This document shows positions 7,201 to 13,834 of a DNA stretch of 28,747 nucleotides, one piece after another. Made by a program: the position numbers and the translations under genes. Position 1 is the first letter of the stretch, and each line of letters opens with the position of its first letter. Source of the stretch: Bacteroidia bacterium. GTDB lineage: Bacteria; Bacteroidota; Bacteroidia; Bacteroidales; Azobacteroidaceae. The notes under the pieces were generated by a model that saw only the letters and a program-made list of their open reading frames with translations, did no database searches and was not told the origin of the DNA. The DNA lies in assembly GCA_025996865.1 (NCBI GenBank), contig BNTV01000059.1, positions 1-28,747 on the forward strand, read 5' to 3'.

Positions 7201-10200
7201 ATGAGTTTATATTCATCAGCGGTTAAAAAACCGGTTACCACCGCGCTTATATTTGTAGGAGTCGCCATTTTTGGGCTGTTTTCCTTGAGTAAGTTGCCTG
7301 TGGATTTGTTTCCGGAGATTGAGACGAATACATTGACGGTCATCACGGCTTATGCCGGTGCAAACGCTTCGGATATCGAAACGAACGTGACCCGTCCAAT
7401 GGAAAATACCTTGAACTCGGTGGAAAATCTGAAAAAGATTACCTCCCAGTCCAAAGACAATATGTCGCTCGTTACCTTGGAATTTAACTACGGAACGGAC
7501 ATTAATATTGCAACCAACGACGTGCGTGATAAAATTGAAATGGTACGCAGTTCCCTTCCGGACGACGTGAGCAACCCGATTATTTTCAAGTTTAGTACGG
7601 ATATGGTGCCTGTGGTCATTTATACGGCTACGGCAAAGGAAAGTATGAACGGGCTGTATAAGATTCTGGACGATAAAATCGCCAATCCGCTCAACCGTGT
7701 AGATGGCGTGGGTGCGGTGACGATTGTGGGCGCACCGAAACGGCAGGTTCAAGTGAATGTGTCGCCCGATAAACTGGAAGCCTATAATCTTTCCGTTGAG
7801 AAAATCGCCAGCGTGATTAATCAAGAAAATTTGAATATGCCGGCCGGCAGTTTCGATATAGGAACCAACACCTATACGCTTCGTATGGAAGGTGAATTGA
7901 AAAACAGCGCAGACTTGCTTTACCTGGTAGTGGGCAGTCAAAACGGACGAAATGTCTATTTGAAAGATGTGGCGACTGTGGCTGATACGCTGCAAAGCCG
8001 TATCCAGGAATCCTACACCAACGAAGTGAAAGGGGCTATGATTATTGTACAAAAACAATCAGGCTCCAATACGGTGTCGATTGCGAATACGGTCAATAAG
8101 CTGATGCCTGAATTGCAAAAAACATTGCCGCCGGACATCAAACTGACGATGATGATGGATACATCCGATTTTATCAAAGAATCCATCAAGTCATTGACTG
8201 AAACGATTATTCTGGCAATCGTCTTTGTGGTGTTTGTCGTGATGTTCTTCCTGGGACGTTGGCGAGCCACTGTGATTGTGGTGCTGGCCATCCCGGTTTC
8301 CTTGGTGGCGTCGTTCATCTATTTGATGGCAAAAACCGGCAGTTTGAACATTATATCGCTCTCCTCCCTGACCATCGCAATCGGCTTGGTGGTGGACGAC
8401 ACGATTGTGGTGTTGGAAAATGTGACCAAGCACATTGAAAACGGTTCTACGCCCAAACAAGCGGCTGTTCACGGCACCAATGAAGTAGGCGTGGCGGTTA
8501 TCGCCTCTACTTTGACCATCATTGCGGTATTTTTCCCGATGACCATGGCTACCGGTTTTGCCGGTGTGATGTTTGGCGAATTGGGCTGGATGATTACGAT
8601 TATGATTACCGTTTCGTTGGCTGTAGCTTTATCATTGACACCGATGCTTTGTTCGCAATTGTTGCGATTGACCAATACACAAGGGAAATTCTTTGACAAA
8701 ATGCATGCCCCGATTGGTCGTATGTTAGACCATTTGGACGAGTGGTACAAAAACGTAGTGAATGCCTGCGTACGCAACCGTTGGAAAACATTCCTGATTG
8801 CGCTTGCAACCGTTATAATTATTATGATTCCGGCATTCCAAATAGTTAAATCCGACTTTATGCCGGCAACAGACAACGATATGATTACGGCAACCGTTTA
8901 TTTGCCGACCGGTACACGGATGGAAGTCGCCCGTGCAACCGCCATGCGTTTTAATGAAATTGTGAAAGAAAAATACCCCGAAGTTAAAACACGTACGTTC
9001 TCTGTGGGTCAGGCAGATGAAGACAATTCATTTGCAGCAATGCAAACGAACGGCACCGGCTTGATTTCCTTCCGTTTCCGCACAATTCCCGCTGACGAAC
9101 GCAAGCGCAGCATATATGATATTGGCGAAGGCATGCGTGAAGATTTATCGAATATGCCGGAATTGTATAAATACATTGTCACTCCCGGCGGTGGCGGCGG
9201 TATGATGGGTTCCGGCGCAAGTACGGTGGATGTGGAAATCTACGGTTACGATTTGGCATTGACCGATAAGATTGCAGCAGAATTTAAAAAGCGGTTGGTT
9301 GATGTGAAAGGACTGAAGGACTTGAACATCACACGTGAGGACTATCGTGCCGAATACCAAGTGGATTTCGACCGTGAAAAATTAGCGGAAAACGGACTTA
9401 ATTCAGCGACTGTCGCCAGCTATGTCCGCAACCGTATCAACGGGTCTTACACGACTAAATTCCGTGAAGAGGGCGATGAGTACGACATTGTAGTACGCTA
9501 CAAGGAAGAGAACCGCCAATCCCTTGAAGATATTGAAAATATCACGGTTTACAATGCACAAGGTATCCCTATTCGCATTCGTGAATTGGGAACTGTGAAT
9601 GAAAAATCAACCTTGCCGCAGATTGACCGGCAAAACCGTCAACGGGTCAACAAGATACAGGGTTCTATCTACAAAGCCGCTTTGAGTGAAGTAGTTGAAG
9701 GCGTTGATAAAGTCATTGCCGGAATGCGTGAAGACGGCACAATTCCACCTGAAATCGGCATCAGCATTGGCGGTTCAATCGTTGACCAACAGGAATCCAA
9801 CGCTGCATTGGGTGTTTTGATGATTCTCTGTGTGCTCCTCGTGTATATTGTGATGGCAGCGCAGTTTGAGTCGCTTACCTATCCGTTCATTATCATATTG
9901 TCGCTTCTCTTCGGTATTGCAGGGGTGTATTTGGGATTGATGATTACCGGCAAATCATTAAGTTTGATGGGTATGGTCGGTATTGTGATGCTGATTGGTA
10001 TCGTGGTGAAAAACGGTATTGTGTTTATTGATTACGCCAACCTGAATCGAGAGCGGGGCATGTCGGTCGATAAGGCGATTACTGATGCCGGTCGCTCCCG
10101 TTTGCGTCCGATTTTGATGACCACCTGTACAACGGTTTTGGGTATGATTCCAATGGCAATTCCGCGAGGAGCAGGCTCTGCCATGTGGCAACCGCTGGGT

Positions 10201-10341
10201 GTAGCCGTAGTGTTCGGACTCTCATTCTCAACGATTCTGACATTGGTGTATGTTCCAGCCCTTTACTCCATCTTCGGCGCTAACGGCATCAAACGGGCGA
10301 GAAGGAAACACGCAAAAAAATTAAAACGCGCAAAGATATGA
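7201..10341 (+). CDS. HAE1-type RND multidrug efflux transporter (AcrB-like)
   Basis: 1046 residues, full length for AcrB-type inner-membrane pumps. It starts with a transmembrane helix after SSAVKKPVTTALIFVGVAIFG. The proton-relay residues are present: adjacent Asp399-Asp400 in TM4 (IGLVVDDTIVVLEN) and Lys937 in TM10 (IGIVVKNGIVF). Two large periplasmic porter loops and the internal repeat of a six-helix block fit the family. A glycine-rich, methionine-containing loop (PGGGGGMMGSG) lies in the second porter loop. The protein exchanges protons for export of hydrophobic or amphiphilic compounds; the metal-binding signature of HME pumps is not evident. The stop codon overlaps the ATG of the next gene by 4 bases. 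Confidence 0.95.
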   Translation: MSLYSSAVKKPVTTALIFVGVAIFGLFSLSKLPVDLFPEIETNTLTVITAYAGANASDIETNVTRPMENTLNSVENLKKITSQSKDNMSLVTLEFNYGTDINIATNDVRDKIEMVRSSLPDDVSNPIIFKFSTDMVPVVIYTATAKESMNGLYKILDDKIANPLNRVDGVGAVTIVGAPKRQVQVNVSPDKLEAYNLSVEKIASVINQENLNMPAGSFDIGTNTYTLRMEGELKNSADLLYLVVGSQNGRNVYLKDVATVADTLQSRIQESYTNEVKGAMIIVQKQSGSNTVSIANTVNKLMPELQKTLPPDIKLTMMMDTSDFIKESIKSLTETIILAIVFVVFVVMFFLGRWRATVIVVLAIPVSLVASFIYLMAKTGSLNIISLSSLTIAIGLVVDDTIVVLENVTKHIENGSTPKQAAVHGTNEVGVAVIASTLTIIAVFFPMTMATGFAGVMFGELGWMITIMITVSLAVALSLTPMLCSQLLRLTNTQGKFFDKMHAPIGRMLDHLDEWYKNVVNACVRNRWKTFLIALATVIIIMIPAFQIVKSDFMPATDNDMITATVYLPTGTRMEVARATAMRFNEIVKEKYPEVKTRTFSVGQADEDNSFAAMQTNGTGLISFRFRTIPADERKRSIYDIGEGMREDLSNMPELYKYIVTPGGGGGMMGSGASTVDVEIYGYDLALTDKIAAEFKKRLVDVKGLKDLNITREDYRAEYQVDFDREKLAENGLNSATVASYVRNRINGSYTTKFREEGDEYDIVVRYKEENRQSLEDIENITVYNAQGIPIRIRELGTVNEKSTLPQIDRQNRQRVNKIQGSIYKAALSEVVEGVDKVIAGMREDGTIPPEIGISIGGSIVDQQESNAALGVLMILCVLLVYIVMAAQFESLTYPFIIILSLLFGIAGVYLGLMITGKSLSLMGMVGIVMLIGIVVKNGIVFIDYANLNRERGMSVDKAITDAGRSRLRPILMTTCTTVLGMIPMAIPRGAGSAMWQPLGVAVVFGLSFSTILTLVYVPALYSIFGANGIKRARRKHAKKLKRAKI

Positions 10342-10631
10342 AATCAGTATTTATAACATACAATCAGGCATTTCAAGATGAACTGATAACGATATTAGAC
10401 CGCATGAGTATCCGCGGTTTCACGATGTGGGAAACAGTACAAGGTCGCGGCTCCGTTAAAGGGGAGCCGCACTACGGCAACCATGCCTGGCCTACGCTCA
10501 ACAGCGCTATTCTGGCTGTCGTTCCCGACGAAAAAACGGATGCCTTGCTCGAAAGAATCCACAAAATGGATGTCGAGACGGAAATGCAGGGGGTTCACGC
10601 TTTTGTCTGGGGGGTGGAGAAAATGGTGTGA
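10338..10631 (+). CDS. Small P-II-like protein coupled to the RND pump
   Basis: 97 residues starting MKSVFITYNQAFQDELITILDRMSIRGFTMWETVQGRG. The strand-helix-strand order, the RGFTMWETVQGRGS loop region and the later strand LNSAILAVVPDEKTDALLERI resemble the ferredoxin-like P-II/CutA fold. Small P-II-like proteins are known beside RND and metal-efflux genes (for example DUF3240 and PII-NG types). The classical P-II T-loop Tyr context is not seen, so this is not a canonical GlnB. The ATG overlaps the pump stop codon (ATGA), implying coupled translation and a role with the transporter, perhaps as a soluble sensor. The fold assignment is an inference from pattern; the function is untested. Confidence 0.6.
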   Translation: MKSVFITYNQAFQDELITILDRMSIRGFTMWETVQGRGSVKGEPHYGNHAWPTLNSAILAVVPDEKTDALLERIHKMDVETEMQGVHAFVWGVEKMV

Positions 10632-10646
10632 GAAATAAGAGCTTGT

Positions 10647-11765
10647 TCAAAACTCTTTCAACACACTCATCTTATCCTCCCTGTTTTTCACGCGCAGGTA
10701 GCTCCGGTAACTGCTGAAACCCGCCATCAGCACAAGTTCCAGATTGTCTTTTTCGCTGTGGTCGGGCGAGAGGCGCAACCGCTTGAGTTCCTTCAAGCGG
10801 TTGCGGTTGATAAGGCGGCTGAAATTCATTCCGTATGTCTTATTGATAAATGACGATACATAATTGCGGTTGCTGTGCAAGTCGTCAGCCACGTCCGTTA
10901 TCCGCAGTTGCGGGTTCAGGTAAGGCTTTTTATCGCGCAGGTAGCGGGCAAAGCGTTTCGGGTCTATTTCGGCGGCGGCGTTGTCCGGCAGGTTTTCATC
11001 GTCCGGCACAATAACCACATAATTGTCCGAAAGCAGGTTGTAACACAGTATCGGATAAACGAAAAAGGACGGAAGCACTCCCTGCATGGAGGAATAGAAA
11101 CCCGAAAAAACATCCACATTGAACAACATCCCGAAAAGCGGAACCGGTATGGTTATCAGCGTCAGTGCCAGTATAATTCGGAGCCAGTTCAGCGAAGTAC
11201 GCTGCGCATCGGCGGAATAATCTGCAATACCGCGCCGGTAGCGGCGTATCCGAAACCGTCCGAGAATGGGATAAAGGGTGTTATACACGACAAAGACAAT
11301 GCCCGTCAGACCGTACAGCACTGCAAACCAGCGATTCCCAACGCCGCTACCGTAAATAACCGCCTCCTTCTGTTCAACAGGGACAATCAGGCCTGTCGTT
11401 ACCGACACGACAGTCAACAAAACAGGTACAAGGTAATGCAGGCGGCTAAAACGGCTGTTGCCGCCCGAAGTATCCGTTATGATATGCACAAAGCGGTAAA
11501 TCAAAATCTGGTCGAGCATCAGCGTCAGCAGAAAGACCGAAGAATAGCAGGCAAACGCCCTGTGATTAATCACCTGAAGCACAAGTCCCAGCCAGCATAA
11601 AGCGGCAACCCCGAAAGTAAGCGACAGGAAAAACCGCAACTGCTTTTCCTCCCTGCTTTTCCGGCTGAATGAAATATCAAGCAGCAGCATTACCAGACAT
11701 ACCAGTGCACATGCGGCGGGTATGGAAAAGGCCAATGCCTGTATCGTCTGAACTGTGATTTCCAT
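10647..11765 (-). CDS. Membrane-anchored AraC-type regulator (first copy)
   Basis: 372 residues. Seven hydrophobic segments fill residues about 8-245, for example SIPAACALVCLVMLLLD, LTFGVAALCWLGLVLQV and IILALTLITIPVPLFGML. A cytoplasmic C-terminal AraC-type helix-turn-helix region follows (RYLRDKKPYLNPQLRITDVADDLHSNRNYVSSFINKTYGMNFSRLINRNRLKEL). The second helix-turn-helix is shortened, ending SSYRSYLRVKNREDKMSVLKEF. This suggests a membrane receptor that acts directly on DNA; the ligand is unknown. It is convergent with the efflux operon, 15 bases from the P-II-like gene. Its start region is nearly identical to that of the regulator at 12135-13301, with which it shares MEITVQTI and its overall design but has diverged elsewhere. 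Confidence 0.85.
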   Translation of the reverse strand: MEITVQTIQALAFSIPAACALVCLVMLLLDISFSRKSREEKQLRFFLSLTFGVAALCWLGLVLQVINHRAFACYSSVFLLTLMLDQILIYRFVHIITDTSGGNSRFSRLHYLVPVLLTVVSVTTGLIVPVEQKEAVIYGSGVGNRWFAVLYGLTGIVFVVYNTLYPILGRFRIRRYRRGIADYSADAQRTSLNWLRIILALTLITIPVPLFGMLFNVDVFSGFYSSMQGVLPSFFVYPILCYNLLSDNYVVIVPDDENLPDNAAAEIDPKRFARYLRDKKPYLNPQLRITDVADDLHSNRNYVSSFINKTYGMNFSRLINRNRLKELKRLRLSPDHSEKDNLELVLMAGFSSYRSYLRVKNREDKMSVLKEF

Positions 11766-12147
11766 TTGATTTTTGTGATTATTATTATCTATACTTTGAT
11801 TTTAACTTGATTATGACTATCCGCATCGTGTCCTGTTATTTTGTCCTGCAAGGACATCACTTTATTAACCGTATGCTTTAGCTTACGGATGTGCAATACC
11901 AACTTCTTTTTAGTCCTGCAAGGACGACACTTGAAATGCGCCAAAGTGTCGTCCCTGCGGGACTTTGTAGAGAGGTGGCATTTCTTTTTTCCGTAAGCTA
12001 AAGCATACGGTTAATAAAGTGTCGCCTCTGCGAGGCTTGGTGATAATAGGATACTTTTCGGATAATAATCATATAATCTTTATTTATAAATTTCTAACAT
12101 TCAATCATATAAATCAAAAAAATCATTCTTAAAATCACAGTTCAGAC
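11746..12147. repeat. 16-base inverted repeat bracketing the spacer between the two regulators
   Basis: GTCTGAACTGTGATTT at 11746-11761 recurs as its exact reverse complement at 12132-12147. The left arm covers codons 2-7 of the first regulator and the right arm covers the 3' end of the second. The same 16-mer lies at 13282-13297 at the start of the second regulator, so that gene is also flanked by inverted copies. Confidence 0.85.
11843..12036. repeat. Nested REP-like inverted-repeat array
   Basis: The 369-base spacer between the regulator genes is dominated by this array. A perfect 31-bp inverted repeat (11858-11888 with 11991-12021) encloses a second, 21-base near-perfect one (11912-11932 with 11944-11964). 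Four 13-base units with 5-bp stems and TGC or GCA loops mark the outer and inner ends: GTCCTGCAAGGAC at 11843 and 11913, GTCCCTGCGGGAC at 11951, GCCTCTGCGAGGC at 12024. Each is followed or preceded by the same short tail (ATCAC, GACAC or GTGTC). The two inner units differ only by changes that preserve pairing. This is the architecture of paired REP/BIME sequences. Confidence 0.85.
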
Positions 12148-13301
12148 TTTTTAGTCCGTTGATACTGCCTTTCCTCCGTAAATCCCGCCTTGCCAATCAG
12201 TTCGGAAATATTTTTCTCCTTATTGGAAGGCAAAGCCTGCAAGCGTTCCAGTTCCCTCATCCGCCACTGATTCAGAAAACGGTTGAAATTCATGCCATAC
12301 GCCTTGTTGATAAATCCCGACATGACGCTGCGGTTTACATCCATCGCCTCCGCCAAATCGGTAATCTTAAAATCCGTTTGCAGGTACGGTTTTTCCTTGC
12401 GGAAATAAGCATTCACCCGCCGTCGCGTCAGTTTGCCCGAATGAAACCGGCGGTCGTCTTCCTGCTCCCTGCTTTCTTCATTTTTTTCGACTTCCTGCTT
12501 CGTTTCCACTTCTTCCTCCGGCTCCGGATACACGACATAAGGCAGGTATCTGCGGCGAACAATATGGAAAGTCAGCACAATGTACTGCCCCGACATGCAA
12601 AAAGTCGTAACAGCCGTCCATACGGAACCAGCTATCTCGTTTCTCGACAGGAGCGTGGACATGGCGGAGGAAAACACGGAAACCAGCAAAAGAACAATCA
12701 GGAACACCATCCAGCGGGCAGGCTTGCGCACCGGAACGTCCGCACCATTTGCCCGGCGATAGTAGCGGACAAGCAGGCGGGCGATAAAACCATAGTAAAC
12801 AAGTATAAAAATCATCCGCAGTAGCGGTTTTGTTGTAAAAAACCGCGAATAAGCCTCATATTCCCCGGCTACGACTAATTGTCTGCTCCTGACAATTTCC
12901 AACTGCGCATCAAAAGGGACAAGCAGCGACCATACGAGGAAGACCGCCCCAAGCAGCGCGGGAACGAAGTAATGCCACGGCGAAAACCGTTCCGCCTGTT
13001 CCAACCGTGTCAGGGAACGGATAACACGGTAAAAGAATACCGGGGCGAGAATAAAACCTGCCAGGCAGGGAATATTCAGGAACACGAACAACTCAGGAAA
13101 AAAGACATAGCTGAAAATGGTAAACCATGACAGAAATGCCATCGACAAGTACAGGATAACGATATTTTTCAGCATCCTTTCCTGCCGCGTCAGGCAGTTG
13201 CGGCGCGAAAAAACCGTCAGCGTCATGCACGTCCCGGCTGTGAAAGCAGGAATGAGCAGAACCAGCGCTGTGAAGTATATTGTCTGAACTGTGATTTCCA
13301 T
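12135..13301 (-). CDS. Membrane-anchored AraC-type regulator (second copy)
   Basis: 388 residues with the same plan as its neighbour: MEITVQTI, seven hydrophobic segments to about residue 255, a charged linker rich in Glu (EPEEEVETKQEVEKNEESREQ), then the AraC-type DNA-binding region (FRKEKPYLQTDFKITDLAEAMDVNRSVMSGFINKAYGMNFNRFLNQWRMREL). The second helix-turn-helix is again short, ending RQYQRTKKSEL. The acidic linker is absent from the other copy. A -7 box lies at 13438-13445, which would give a leader containing a strong G/C inverted repeat. The two genes are ancient tandem paralogues with a recently shared start region. Targets are unknown; the adjacent giant secreted protein is one possibility by position. 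Confidence 0.85.
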   Translation of the reverse strand: MEITVQTIYFTALVLLIPAFTAGTCMTLTVFSRRNCLTRQERMLKNIVILYLSMAFLSWFTIFSYVFFPELFVFLNIPCLAGFILAPVFFYRVIRSLTRLEQAERFSPWHYFVPALLGAVFLVWSLLVPFDAQLEIVRSRQLVVAGEYEAYSRFFTTKPLLRMIFILVYYGFIARLLVRYYRRANGADVPVRKPARWMVFLIVLLLVSVFSSAMSTLLSRNEIAGSVWTAVTTFCMSGQYIVLTFHIVRRRYLPYVVYPEPEEEVETKQEVEKNEESREQEDDRRFHSGKLTRRRVNAYFRKEKPYLQTDFKITDLAEAMDVNRSVMSGFINKAYGMNFNRFLNQWRMRELERLQALPSNKEKNISELIGKAGFTEERQYQRTKKSEL

Positions 13302-13335
13302 TTGATTTTACTGATTATTCTGATTTTCCGCAAAA

Positions 13336-13424
13336 TTACCCCTAAATCCCCTAAAGGGGACTTTACCGTAGCACAATGTGCATCATCGCAGACACTAAAG
13401 CCCCCTTTAGGGGGTTGGGGGTAA
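13336..13424. repeat. Imperfect palindromic element built on CCCCTAAAGGGG
   Basis: The arms 13336-13365 and 13396-13424 are imperfect reverse complements, each itself containing a small palindrome (CCCCTAAAGGGG; CCCCCTTTAGGGGG). The element lies between the start of the second regulator and its candidate promoter, so it would form a structured leader. Confidence 0.75.
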
Positions 13425-13437
13425 AATTCTCCGGCTG

Positions 13438-13445
13438 CAAATATA
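13438..13445 (-). promoter_or_regulatory. Bacteroidota -7 box (TATATTTG) for the second regulator
   Basis: TATATTTG followed by CAGCC on the minus strand is an exact TAnnTTTG match, about 137 bases upstream of the regulator start. A TTG lies 12 bases further upstream, too close for a normal -33 box. Confidence 0.45.
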
Positions 13446-13479
13446 CATAAAATTCTCCAATTTTTGGCTAAATATTAAA

Positions 13480-13581
13480 TTGAGGTGCTGAACCCGGAAG
13501 ACCGTAAGGTCTTCTACTTGGGTAACCCCGCGGCAAGCGAAGCGCAGCCCGGGGTAGAGCGACCCCTCATCATCCCCTCAA
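13480..13581. repeat. About 100-bp repeat-like element with internal hairpins
   Basis: Short outer ends (TTGAGG at 13480; CCTCAA at 13576-13581) enclose a perfect hairpin GAAGACC-GTAA-GGTCTTC (13497-13514) and a second stem ACCCCG...CGGGGT (about 13524-13555). It is GC-rich in an AT-rich spacer and has no coding potential. It is probably a dispersed intergenic repeat, but copy number cannot be seen here. Confidence 0.55.
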
Positions 13582-13650
13582 CTCCTCGGATTTTAGTCAC
13601 ACAAGTAACATTAATATACTGAGAATCAATTTATAGACACTTTATTTTAA

Positions 13651-13745
13651 TGTCAAATCGTAATCGAAGATGAAAAAATACACGATTTGTCACTAAAAAA
13701 ATGCCTCAAATTACGATTTGGCAAGAATAAATGTACGAATTGTCC
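13651..13745. promoter_or_regulatory. Cluster of CGATTTGNCA-like motifs upstream of the giant gene
   Basis: TGTCAAATCGTAAT (13651-13664) is an inverted match (13 of 14) to ATTACGATTTGGCA (13710-13723). CGATTTGTCA at 13683 and CGAATTGTCC at 13736 are further related copies. All lie within 120 bases upstream of a -7 box and could be regulator sites. Confidence 0.35.
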
Positions 13746-13767
13746 ACTCGATTATTTTTTTACATAT

Positions 13768-13775
13768 TACTTTTG
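13768..13775 (+). promoter_or_regulatory. Bacteroidota -7 box (TACTTTTG) for the giant secreted-protein gene
   Basis: TACTTTTG matches TAnnTTTG. A TTG at 13740-13742 is a possible but too distant -33 element (25-base gap). The start codon lies 59 bases downstream of the box. Confidence 0.4.
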
Positions 13776-13789
13776 CCGCAAATATGACC

Positions 13790-13817
13790 GTAAAGACGCA
13801 ATGCATTGCATCTTTAC
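13790..13817. repeat. Near-perfect 28-base palindrome in the leader of the giant gene
   Basis: GTAAAGACGCAAT and ATTGCATCTTTAC pair with one mismatch around a GC centre. It resembles the GTAGAGACG...CGTCTCTAC type of palindrome, of which a second form lies 48 bases downstream inside the coding region. Confidence 0.75.
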
Positions 13818-13834
13818 ATTAATTTTTAATTTTC

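Noticed and set aside
7216..8058. 280-codon minus-strand frame opposite the RND pump
   Set aside because: His/Asn/Arg-rich shadow frame of a clear pump gene, with no family features.
10875..11600. 241-codon plus-strand frame opposite the first regulator
   Set aside because: Shadow of the regulator, basic and low in hydrophobic pattern; the minus-strand protein has clear membrane and DNA-binding segments.
11843..12036. CRISPR array
   Set aside because: Repeats are inverted and nested, with no regular direct repeat-spacer pattern.
12159..12824. 221-codon plus-strand frame opposite the second regulator
   Set aside because: Same reason: antisense shadow of a well supported gene.
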